This document shows positions 8,801 through 13,231 of a stretch of DNA of 13,231 nucleotides, piece after piece (position 1 is the first letter of the stretch; each line of letters starts with the position of its first letter). Origin of the DNA: JAABSX01 sp964480455 (GTDB taxonomy: Bacteria > Bacteroidota > Bacteroidia > Cytophagales > Microscillaceae); contig CAYZQI010000136.1 of the NCBI GenBank assembly GCA_964480455.1, positions 1 to 13,231 of the forward strand, in the 5' to 3' direction. The notes under the pieces are model-generated. The model was given only the letters and a program-made list of their open reading frames with translations, did no database searches and was not told the DNA's origin. Position numbers and translations under genes: made by a program.

Positions 8801-10108
8801 GTTGTTGGCATCATTGCGGGCTGCGGGGCTGCTTTGGTCGAGGGTAAGGTTAGGATTTACCCTTTCTGGTCTGTTTTCGCCTAAATCTTTGAGTGCCAAC
8901 ACATTGCGGAGGTCAGTAGTATTGGTTACACGGTTAGTAACATAGACTTCGAGGCGTGTGATTTGCACTCCTGAGAGCGGCGAGGGCAATGTACTCATCC
9001 ACTGCTCATAATTATTGCGGAAGAAGTGCGCCAGAAAGAAATGTCGGTTATCTTCATAATCGCCTGCGGCAATTTCAAAAGTGCGTCTTTGGGCACCACC
9101 TTGCAAGTTGATACGTTCGGCGCGGGCGCGTTGGTTTGAAAATACCGATTTTACACTTAGCTTGCCGAAGCGCAGCTCAGTACCTACTCCAAAGAGATTT
9201 TGCCCGCCTTGAATGAGCGAGGTAGTGAGTGGGAAACTTACATTGCCAAATTCTACTTTTTGCAATATATCTTCTTCAAAACCTTTGTATTCTAGTTTAA
9301 AGTTATTTTCAAATTGAAAACTTGCCTTGGTGTCAAAAGCTCCATTGATTTCCATTTTTTCGCCCACTTTTCCTGTAAGGTTTACATTGGCGTGAGGGTC
9401 AAATAAGAAATTAGTGATACGCTGCTGTCGGATAGGCAAGTTAGGGTTGGCAACTTTTTGTCTTTGTACCGAGAAGTCTAAATTGACAAATCCTGTGGGT
9501 TTAAACTCTACAAAATCACCACCAAAGATTCTATCAAAGAATTTACTTTGCACGGGTATTTTTGGTATTGCAAATAGCCCCGAAGAGGTAGCACTCTCAC
9601 TATTGCCCATACCCGAGAGTTCTTTCCAGTTGTTGTTCATCATTCTTCGCCTGAATACCTCATCAAATTCATTTTCGCGTAGCAGCGTGGGCGGTCGGTA
9701 GGGCATATTGCCAAAATTTTCTTGGATTGAATAGAGGTTAGTAATGCTGTCAAAGCGGAGCTGAATGTCTGTTTGAATAAAATCAGGGTTTCTAAAAAAC
9801 AATGGTTGATTGGGTGTTCCAGTAGAGAAGAAATCGGTGTAGCGGTCTTTGGGGCGATAGTAGGGAAAAGGTGTAGGCACATAAGGCGTATCAAGGCGTA
9901 TTTCGGCTTGTTGCTTTTGCACCACCAAGTTTTGCCTAAAAAGGCTATCTAAATGTGCTTTTTGATTTTTTGATAGTTGTATTTTTGTGGTATTGTGCCT
10001 TTGCGTATATTGGCTTAGGCTGCCTACTTTGGTTTGAAACTGCCCTGCCATAAAATAGATGACACAAGCAGCAGCACTCACGGAGATTGTGTGTTTTAGA
10101 CTAAGCAA
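2843..10108 (-). CDS. sprA: SprA/Sov family outer-membrane translocon of the type IX secretion system
   Basis: This 2421-residue protein is SprA, the very large outer-membrane beta-barrel through which the type IX secretion system exports folded proteins carrying C-terminal signals. In gliding Bacteroidota it is needed to export adhesins such as SprB. Its length matches the family (about 2400-2500 residues in F. johnsoniae SprA and P. gingivalis Sov). An N-terminal signal with a hydrophobic stretch at about 9-21 is followed by a barrel-like body rich in alternating hydrophobic strands and N/Q/R/F residues, ending in IQLRYNLAL. SprA-typical segments include GRVYFPILEPFG (about 629-640) and RYKNFNG (about 1164-1170). 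EF-hand-like acidic loops lie at 613-624 and 1202-1213. A Lys/Pro-rich stretch at about 1920-1953 looks like a flexible loop. The start is TTG: an in-frame TAG at 10117-10115 excludes any longer ORF, and the next ATG (residue 20) would delete the signal peptide. It lies 82 bp downstream of ruvA on the same strand, possibly co-transcribed. The partner Gld and Por proteins are not in this window. Confidence 0.95.
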   Translation of the reverse strand: MLSLKHTISVSAAACVIYFMAGQFQTKVGSLSQYTQRHNTTKIQLSKNQKAHLDSLFRQNLVVQKQQAEIRLDTPYVPTPFPYYRPKDRYTDFFSTGTPNQPLFFRNPDFIQTDIQLRFDSITNLYSIQENFGNMPYRPPTLLRENEFDEVFRRRMMNNNWKELSGMGNSESATSSGLFAIPKIPVQSKFFDRIFGGDFVEFKPTGFVNLDFSVQRQKVANPNLPIRQQRITNFLFDPHANVNLTGKVGEKMEINGAFDTKASFQFENNFKLEYKGFEEDILQKVEFGNVSFPLTTSLIQGGQNLFGVGTELRFGKLSVKSVFSNQRARAERINLQGGAQRRTFEIAAGDYEDNRHFFLAHFFRNNYEQWMSTLPSPLSGVQITRLEVYVTNRVTNTTDLRNVLALKDLGENRPERVNPNLTLDQSSPAARNDANNLFALTAGILNADNASVDLEALGLDLQNGEDFTVLRAARRLNEREYTYNSALGTLSLLSPLRNDEVLAVAFEYTFNGASFRVGELTDDYANRNANEVIKLKMLRPNEVRLDLSTWDLMMKNVYSLGANQVSQQNFLLRVIYRDDLTGVDNPSLQEGARTRGVQLLQLLQLDNLNPQNDPQRDGNFDFVEGVTIDSRNGRVYFPILEPFGSHLERQFDPLTETGLINKYVFTDLYESTKADALQSADKNKFFLIGSYEASASSDVVLPGINIAEGSVTVTAGNIPLVEGEQYTVDYVTGRVTITDQSVLNSGKDIVIDYEKADLFNFITRRLFGTRLEYTFSPNLIVGSTFMNLRERPVITRVNIGDDPVNNTIVGADVAYKSKSRLLTRAVDFLPLIQTKEESSIDFYGEFAQLFPGASPLSGQVSYIDDFEGTRTAFNFVRAPQTFWRLGATPQFFAGANSRELDYAYQRAKLAWYNIDNLFYREGGGQRPDNVETVNHYIRSVSPQEIFPNRQRQQVQVNELTFDMAYFPEERGPYNYNPNINAQGRLSNPAQNFGAITRAIASDIDFDNANIEYLEFWMLDPFIDGENGVVQDGSPNATNNTTGGDLYINLGNISEDVIPDGRHAFEHGLPIDGSTEATTENTWGRVTNQQYINDAFDNSQNARPNQDVGLDGLRSAQESDFAAFQDFINVVNANVTDPEERQRILNDPSADDFRYYLGADFDANNSPILERYKNFNGLESNSPVGTTTGGATPAATNEPDNEDLNRDNTVSNVEAYYQYRLNIRPGQLQVGQNYIIDEIRTSDNEAGEEVSWYLFRIPVREFDEKIGNIDGFKSIRFLRMFVTNFQQPVVLRFAQYQLVANQWRRFLGDLNDRSFGVPQEPYDPDFNISTVNIEENGAFVEGITPYVLPPGVIRDRDVTNIVNRELNEQSMRLSVTGLRNRDARAVFRNYSLDLLSYKRVRMYIHAESQDAQDGEVTAFLRLGTDFTDNYYEIEVPLTMTPQGTTLPEQIWPAENEIDMPFEELINTKVERDEAGQNVVIPYSRFVGRYRVTVVGRPDLSAVLVSMIGVRNPELEDFGLEDDKLPKSVTIWTNELRITDFEQTAGWAALARANFRLADFAQVTASVRYATFGFGAINQRISERLRENTLEFDISATVALDKFFPQKFGIRLPLFVSYERSRISPRFNPTDPDVELSRYLQRFETAQERNDFRRIVETNFTRRSINFTNVRKVRVNPESKVNFFDIENLTFTWAFSEELRSDIFTAEFVNTRQRFGIGYAYSKEPTYFEPFKNVGFLKSPYLQWFKDFKLSFMPNSIAVRADLDRSFTKTLFRGGDLTTNGVDPIFQKQFTFARTYNINWNLTEKLILTYSANALAVIDEPVGELDTESKRDSVLTNLLSLGRMKNFQQQIGLTYQVPLDKFPLTDWITANAGFNTSYTWIAGAVAPEPGTLGQADTLGHIINNTRDRSVRVGFDMTKLYKKSKFFAKLDAKPKPKSKKGQTPSPAAADTVKKKLGDYKFIQVLARPFIMLRNINFTYTKGEQTIFPGFLPVPQYFGLDEAFDAPGVGFALLGSQSEQIKQDAINNNWLAPSSFLNNPFTQSVTENLKITAVVEPVRDFKIDLEAQQTRRANYAELFRFNEDTGLPETQNPVRNGNYSISTITLLTAFKKDNALNENPNFTEFTNNRFIILQRLRAINPAFDPNNSENADYAINSQDILIPAFLAAYTGRDVTQIDLSPFPRTPLPNWRINYAGLSKLPLLKDIFSSITLTHAYQSNFGVNNYTSSLQYDENFVNIGTDERTYVPPSLTNEAGEFLSVYVISQVIISERFTPLIGINVRTKSNISLRLDYNKERDLSLNLSNAQLAEIRNESITFSLGFTKANLKIPFRGSDGKFIILKNDVDFRLDMTIRDTRTLQRQIEEGSIITAGNYNFQLRPVIGYVVNDQLNLQFYFEKNINDPRVSSAFRRSTTAGGIQLRYNLAL

Positions 10109-10190
10109 AGTATTCTAAAATTTTAAATTTTCTAATTTTTAATCAATAATTAAGTAATACTTTTTTCAATAGGCAGTGATTTTTAGAGGT

Positions 10191-10796
10191 TTAGGCTTTT
10201 AAAGCGAGCTTGATAAGTGCTTCTAATGTAAGAGAGTTACCATGTTTTTTGACCAAGGCATTGATATTTTTCTCAGCCATTGTTTTTTGTATCCCTAATG
10301 CTACCAATGCCTCCAAAGCTTCTGTTTTAATTTTTTGGAATGCTTGTGTATCTTCTGAGGTCTGTATTGGGAAGGTCATAGCCAACTCTTCATAAGTTTT
10401 TTTGATTTTATCTTTTAGCTCAAGAATGACTCGTTCGGCTGTTTTTTTACCAATTCCTTTCACACTTTGTATCACACCTACATTTTCTTGAGCAATGGCT
10501 TCTACTATTTCTTGTGTATTGAGCGAAGAAAGCATAATCATCGCTGTATTTGCCCCAATACCCGAAACGCTAATCAACTCCTGAAACACTCTTTTTTCTT
10601 CATAATCTACAAAGCCGTAGAGTGTGTGTGCATCTTCCCTAATTTGCAGAAAAGTTTGCAACCTGCACTGCCCCTTGCCACTCAGGGCAGAAGAAGTGTG
10701 CAGAGATACTTTGATATGATAACCTATTCCTCCTGCTTCTATCACTACAAAAGTAGTTTCTCTCTGTACCAATTTTCCCTCTATGTAAGCAATCAT
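10191..10796 (-). CDS. ruvA: Holliday junction branch migration protein RuvA
   Basis: RuvA binds Holliday junctions as a tetramer and loads the RuvB motor for branch migration in recombinational repair, working with RuvC resolvase. The 201-residue length and layout are standard. An OB-fold domain I covers about 1-62 and starts MIAYIEGKL. The acidic pin residues are present as E54-D55 in IREDAH. Helix-hairpin-helix motifs lie at about 71-90 (SVSGIGANTA) and 106-125 (SVKGIGKKTAERV). A linker covers about 135-153, and the RuvB-binding domain III about 155-200. The ATG at 10796 matches the usual N-terminus. It is the upstream gene of a ruvA-sprA pair, an arrangement also seen in other Bacteroidota; the functional link between the two is unknown and may only be shared transcription. 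RuvB and RuvC are not in view. Confidence 0.96.
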   Translation of the reverse strand: MIAYIEGKLVQRETTFVVIEAGGIGYHIKVSLHTSSALSGKGQCRLQTFLQIREDAHTLYGFVDYEEKRVFQELISVSGIGANTAMIMLSSLNTQEIVEAIAQENVGVIQSVKGIGKKTAERVILELKDKIKKTYEELAMTFPIQTSEDTQAFQKIKTEALEALVALGIQKTMAEKNINALVKKHGNSLTLEALIKLALKA

Positions 10797-10972
10797 TCAA
10801 TCATTTTTTCTTCAAATTAAAAGGCTTTTTTCATCTTTATCAAACTTTTTTGTAAAGATGCTGAAATAATTTACGAATGTGCCTATTGACCTTGCAATAT
10901 AGAGATAAAATTCTTCTTGTAGAATCTTGTAGAGCGAATTTTGAGCAAATACTTTAAATCACCTCATTGCTT

Positions 10973-11080
10973 ATGAAAAAATACACTCACCCACAGACTG
11001 TACCTAATTCGCACATTCCTGAGCAATGTAGCCCAGCAAAATATGCCCTTTTGGCTGTTAAGTCGCTGTTAAGGTTTTAA
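10973..11080 (+). CDS. doubtful 35-residue small ORF
   Basis: An ATG at 10973 opens a 35-codon frame ending TAA at 11078-11080. It begins MKKYTHPQTVPNSHIPEQ and ends LLAVKSLLRF. The stretch is somewhat less AT-rich than its surroundings, which is the main reason to list it. There is no convincing ribosome binding site, no recognised family, and the C-terminal part overlaps the tandem GCTGTTAAG repeat. It may be chance. A conserved small protein or leader peptide are the alternatives. Confidence 0.15.
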   Translation: MKKYTHPQTVPNSHIPEQCSPAKYALLAVKSLLRF

Positions 11081-11169
11081 ATCAAAAATAACAGACAACT
11101 CTCTGATTATCAATAAATTATAAATTATCTCCAATGCTAATAAAATCTAAATACAAAGAACCTAAAAGT

Positions 11170-11206
11170 TTACATTACGTCTTATTTTTTAATACTCTTA
11201 ATGTAA
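11170..11206. promoter_or_regulatory. inverted repeat upstream of the DUF4476 gene
   Basis: TTACATTA at 11170-11177 and TAATGTAA at 11199-11206 form a perfect 8-bp inverted pair separated by 21 bases, about 25 bases before the ATG at 11232. The position would suit an operator or a leader hairpin. The region is very AT-rich, so chance is a real alternative. Confidence 0.25.
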
Positions 11207-11231
11207 TTACCTATTTATTTTTTAAAGTAAA

Positions 11232-12323
11232 ATGATGATACAACGATACTTTCTACTATTTTTGGTACTTTTAGCAACTGTTTCGTTGCTTACAGCCCAA
11301 AACAATAACTGCCCACAACCTATCTCCGATTTTGTTTTTCAGCAGCAGCGTAGCCGTGTGGCACAGCCCTTCAATGAAAATGAAAGACTCGACCGTGCCA
11401 CACAGGTCATCAACATGCACTGCCTTTCTGCCCTACAAGTACGCAGCCTTGCTGAAACTTTCAGAGATGATGATGCACGCTTAGAATTTGCAAAAGCAGC
11501 CTACTTACGTGTATTTGATGTAGCCAATTTTTATGAAGTCTATAATGCTTTTTCTTATTTCTCAACTGTTTTTCGCCTACACGATTTTGTGCTTTTGCAA
11601 AGAGGAGGTACGACCAATACGCCCAACACTAGCACACCCATTGTCAATTTTCCTAATTTGATGTATCCTAGCTATGAGGGTTATGTAGGCAGGCGCAACT
11701 GCAACCTACCCATGAATCCTCACGATTTTAACCTTATGGCACAAGAAATAATCGTTATCAATGTAGAAGCCACACGCCTCAATCGCCTCAATACTGTAGC
11801 TGCTAATTATTGCCTCTCAGCAGCGCAAGCCATGAAGTTTGCCAGCCTGCTTGACCAAGATGACAACCGTTTCATCTTTTTGAGAAATGCAACCAATCGT
11901 ATCTTTGATGTCGGCAATTATACCCAAGCTACACAAGTATTTCGCGCCCGCCCCAACCAAGAACAATGGCTTACCTATCTCAGAGGGCTGGGCATTGATA
12001 CCAATAACCCCGCAAATACACAAATGACTACTTGCGAGGTTAGTGCCGAAGATTTCAACGATATCAATAGCCGTATCAGAAATATTAGCTTTGATAGCGA
12101 AAGACTCAGCACTGCCAAGAGTATCTTGCGCATCAAAAAGTGCTTTACCACGGCTCAAATTATCGAACTGGGTAAGCATTTCAGATTTAGAAGTTCGGCC
12201 ATGGATTTTGCAAAATTTGCCTACGACTTTACCATAGATGTAGACGAGTACTACAAAGTAGCTGACTTATTTACCTTTTCCTCAGATAAAGAAGAACTTA
12301 TGCAATTCATAGCTTCTAGATAG
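11232..12323 (+). CDS. exported protein with three DUF4476-like repeats
   Basis: The function is unknown. A Sec signal peptide is clear: a short n-region with R5, a hydrophobic core at about 6-20, and likely cleavage near LTAQ (20-23). The mature protein consists of three related all-helical modules of about 95 residues: 27-123, 157-254 and 268-361. Each follows the DUF4476 pattern that I recognise from Bacteroidota: a first helix, then a segment like FDSERLSTAK, then a (C)LSAxQ or CFTTAQ motif, then DDxxRxxFxxxA, then FDVxNYxxxxxxF. Each module carries exactly two aligned cysteines (C27/C64, C157/C194, C268/C304), suggesting one disulfide per module after export. A proline/threonine/asparagine-rich linker (about 125-145) separates modules 1 and 2. 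The third module ends two residues before the stop, leaving no room for a type IX C-terminal domain, so I infer a periplasmic or loosely surface-bound location. ATG codons at 11232 and 11235 are equally possible starts. No enzymatic motif is visible. Confidence 0.85.
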   Translation: MMIQRYFLLFLVLLATVSLLTAQNNNCPQPISDFVFQQQRSRVAQPFNENERLDRATQVINMHCLSALQVRSLAETFRDDDARLEFAKAAYLRVFDVANFYEVYNAFSYFSTVFRLHDFVLLQRGGTTNTPNTSTPIVNFPNLMYPSYEGYVGRRNCNLPMNPHDFNLMAQEIIVINVEATRLNRLNTVAANYCLSAAQAMKFASLLDQDDNRFIFLRNATNRIFDVGNYTQATQVFRARPNQEQWLTYLRGLGIDTNNPANTQMTTCEVSAEDFNDINSRIRNISFDSERLSTAKSILRIKKCFTTAQIIELGKHFRFRSSAMDFAKFAYDFTIDVDEYYKVADLFTFSSDKEELMQFIASR

Positions 12324-12375
12324 GAAGAATTGTGTAAAAAACCAAATATTATTTTTATTTATAAGCATTTTACTT

Positions 12376-12415
12376 ACTCTATAGTCCATCACCTGCAACT
12401 TATGGACTATGGAGT
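12376..12415. terminator. 14-bp hairpin after the DUF4476 gene, candidate terminator or repeat
   Basis: Arms 12376-12389 and 12402-12415 pair over 14 bp with a single G-T wobble around a 12-base loop. The hairpin starts about 52 bases past the stop codon at 12323. No T-run follows on either strand, so a classical intrinsic terminator is not supported. Transcript 3'-end stabilisation or a palindromic repeat are alternatives. Confidence 0.4.
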
Positions 12416-12561
12416 TAGAATTAGACAGGCTTCTACAAATTATTTTTTCTCAGAGCCATAAAAAGTTTTATCCAAAACACTTCTTATACAACAATAGCAA
12501 AGAACAACTGTGGTTCTCTGATAATTTTTGTGATAGTGTTTCATAAGATATGCTGAATACT

Positions 12562-12599
12562 GCTCAGAGCATAAACGCCAGCGGACTTTCAGTCTGCTG
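12562..12599. repeat. tri-loop hairpin with core shared with the 1577-1594 element
   Basis: Arms 12579-12587 and 12591-12599 pair over 9 bp with one G-T wobble around the loop TTC. Just upstream, GCTCAGAGCA (12562-12571) followed after four bases by CGCC matches the first intergenic element in register, 14 identical bases of 18. This looks like part of a dispersed intergenic repeat, though two diverged copies in one window are thin evidence. Confidence 0.35.
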
Positions 12600-12735
12600 C
12601 TACAGATTTTCACAGAAATTGTCAGCCAATCACAACCATCTCTACTTTTACTTGATGAAAAAAACAAGCACATCCCGTCCTAGAATTCGATTTGTCAGCA
12701 GCAATGACACAAAATTAAAAAATACTGCTGGGCAT

Positions 12736-12771
12736 AACCCTCATTGAAGGTTTCGCCTTTTGATGAGAGTT
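12736..12771. promoter_or_regulatory. interrupted hairpin upstream of the M43 protease gene
   Basis: Pairing runs AAC/GTT, then CTCAT/ATGAG, then AAGG/CCTT, with a single mismatch and a small internal loop, closing on TTTCG (12 pairs in total). It lies about 85 bases before the ATG at 12856. It could be a leader structure or a terminator for transcription coming from the left. No T-run directly follows. Confidence 0.3.
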
Positions 12772-12855
12772 ACTACTTTTATGTAGGCTTTGTGTAAGTT
12801 AAAACTCAATTTTGCGTTTTTTGAAAAGTAAATACAACTCAAAGACACAAAATAA

Positions 12856-13231
12856 ATGAAACAAATCTACACGCCGCTTTTAATACTTTTAGTTTTTATA
12901 CCTTGCTTGAATGCACAAGAATTACAAAGGTGCATCAGCGAAGAAATACACCAACACAAACTCAACCAAGATAGCCAATATGCCCAAAAGCATAGACATA
13001 CAGAAAATCAACTTTTACAAAGACTTAAAGAAAAATACCTCAAAAAACCACTCACAGGAAAACCTACTCCAAGCACCTCCTACCAAAAAACGCCTGCACT
13101 TTATACCCTACCCGTAGTGGTGCATATTATTCATAACAACGGTACTGAGAATATCTCTGATGCACAAGTACAAGCAGGTATTCAGCACCTCAATGATGCT
13201 TTCAGACTACAGCCGCCTTTTGATGGTGCGC
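12856..13231 (+). CDS. secreted M43-family metalloprotease, N-terminal part only
   Basis: This frame is open from the ATG at 12856 to the window edge (125 complete codons plus one base), so the gene is cut by the window, not broken. A Sec signal peptide is clear: K2, a hydrophobic core about 6-16, and likely cleavage after CLNA (17-20). Residues 21-80 form a charged, helical pro-region. From residue 85 the sequence LPVVVHIIHNNG, then ISDAQVQAGIQHLNDAFR (100-117), is the typical opening of pappalysin/cytophagalysin-like M43 proteases of Bacteroidota. The zinc motif HExxHxxGxxH and any type IX C-terminal sorting domain would lie beyond the window, so catalysis and the export route are inferred from the family. 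If it carries such a domain, SprA encoded nearby would be its translocon. A +1-frame overlapping ORF in the same place is a shadow. Confidence 0.8.
   Translation, partial: MKQIYTPLLILLVFIPCLNAQELQRCISEEIHQHKLNQDSQYAQKHRHTENQLLQRLKEKYLKKPLTGKPTPSTSYQKTPALYTLPVVVHIIHNNGTENISDAQVQAGIQHLNDAFRLQPPFDGA

Larger units (their letters stand above)
10797..11231. other. divergent intergenic gap
   Basis: This 435-bp AT-rich gap separates ruvA (leftward) from the DUF4476 gene (rightward), so promoters for both should lie here. I found no unambiguous TTG/TAnnTTTG pair. It holds a tandem 9-mer GCTGTTAAG at 11054-11062 and 11065-11073 (11-bp period), an inverted pair at 11170-11206, and a doubtful 35-codon ORF, noted separately. 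Confidence 0.55.
12324..12855. other. intergenic gap with three hairpins, no gene
   Basis: This 532-bp gap has no credible coding sequence. It holds hairpins at 12376-12415, 12579-12599 and 12736-12771, listed separately. The middle part (about 12560-12620) is richer in GC than its flanks and shares a core with the element at 1577-1594. A possible promoter for the following gene is TTTG at 12759-12762 with TAGGCTTTG at 12784-12792, which has one extra spacer base compared with the TAnnTTTG consensus; I consider it weak. Confidence 0.5.

Noticed and set aside
3015..9701. Many plus-strand ORFs of 60-130 codons antisense to sprA
   Set aside because: They are shadows of the high-confidence sprA reading frame; their compositions are not protein-like and none shows a recognisable domain.
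5266..9894. Minus-strand alternative-frame ORFs inside sprA (5266-5550, 6787-7056, 7099-7368, 9640-9894)
   Set aside because: The sprA frame is intact throughout, so these are out-of-frame overlaps, not frameshifted fragments.
10210..10820. Plus-strand ORFs antisense to ruvA
   Set aside because: RuvA is complete and in the standard layout; the antisense frames are shadows.
12440..12747. Short ORFs on both strands in the gap before the M43 gene
   Set aside because: Cysteine- and tyrosine-rich, no start signals, and they cross hairpin and repeat sequence; better explained as non-coding.
12856..12925. Lipoprotein signal (Cys17) in the M43 protein
   Set aside because: The residues before Cys17 are FIP, which does not fit a lipobox; cleavage after CLNA by signal peptidase I fits better.
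12911..13117. 68-codon ORF in a second frame at the right edge
   Set aside because: It overlaps the M43 protease frame, which has a signal peptide and a recognisable family motif and stays open to the window end.

Overview
The window looks like chromosome from a gliding Bacteroidota bacterium, probably Cytophagales-like. The evidence is a full-length SprA (outer-membrane translocon of the type IX secretion system), linked to ruvA as in many Bacteroidota. Three triplicated DUF4476-type modules, the start of a secreted M43-type metalloprotease, AT-rich intergenic DNA and the absence of strong Shine-Dalgarno sequences fit the same group. The genus cannot be read from the sequence alone.

Layout, left to right. 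(i) 151-1524 (+) encodes a membrane-anchored protein with an N-terminal helical/TPR part, one transmembrane helix and two similar beta-rich C-terminal domains. (ii) 1525-1888 is a non-coding gap holding a GC-rich imperfect hairpin inside a short inverted repeat. (iii) 1889-2659 (+) encodes a protein I recognise as a member of the LCIB/C family (theta-type carbonic anhydrase fold), with Cys/His/Cys candidate zinc ligands. (iv) 2660-2842 is a short convergent gap with a 13-bp hairpin just past the sprA stop. (v) 10796-2843 (-) is the ruvA-sprA pair, taking up more than half of the window. (vi) 10797-11231 is a divergent regulatory gap with small repeats and one doubtful micro-ORF. (vii) 11232-12323 (+) encodes an exported protein with three DUF4476-like repeats, each with its own cysteine pair. 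(viii) 12324-12855 is a 532-bp non-coding gap with three separate hairpins, one related in sequence to the element in the first gap. (ix) 12856 to the window edge (+) is the N-terminal 125 residues of a secreted M43 (pappalysin/cytophagalysin-like) protease.

How the parts relate. SprA would export proteins with type IX C-terminal signals. The M43 protease is a plausible cargo, but its C-terminus lies outside the window. The DUF4476 protein has an ordinary Sec signal and no visible type IX C-terminal domain, so it is probably periplasmic or surface-associated. RuvA is a DNA-repair protein whose link to sprA is positional. The most notable items are the bacterial LCIB-type gene, the enforced TTG start of sprA, two EF-hand-like loops in SprA, the cysteine-paired triple DUF4476 protein, and the candidate dispersed hairpin elements. 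I did not find a clearly new multi-gene defence or mobile system.
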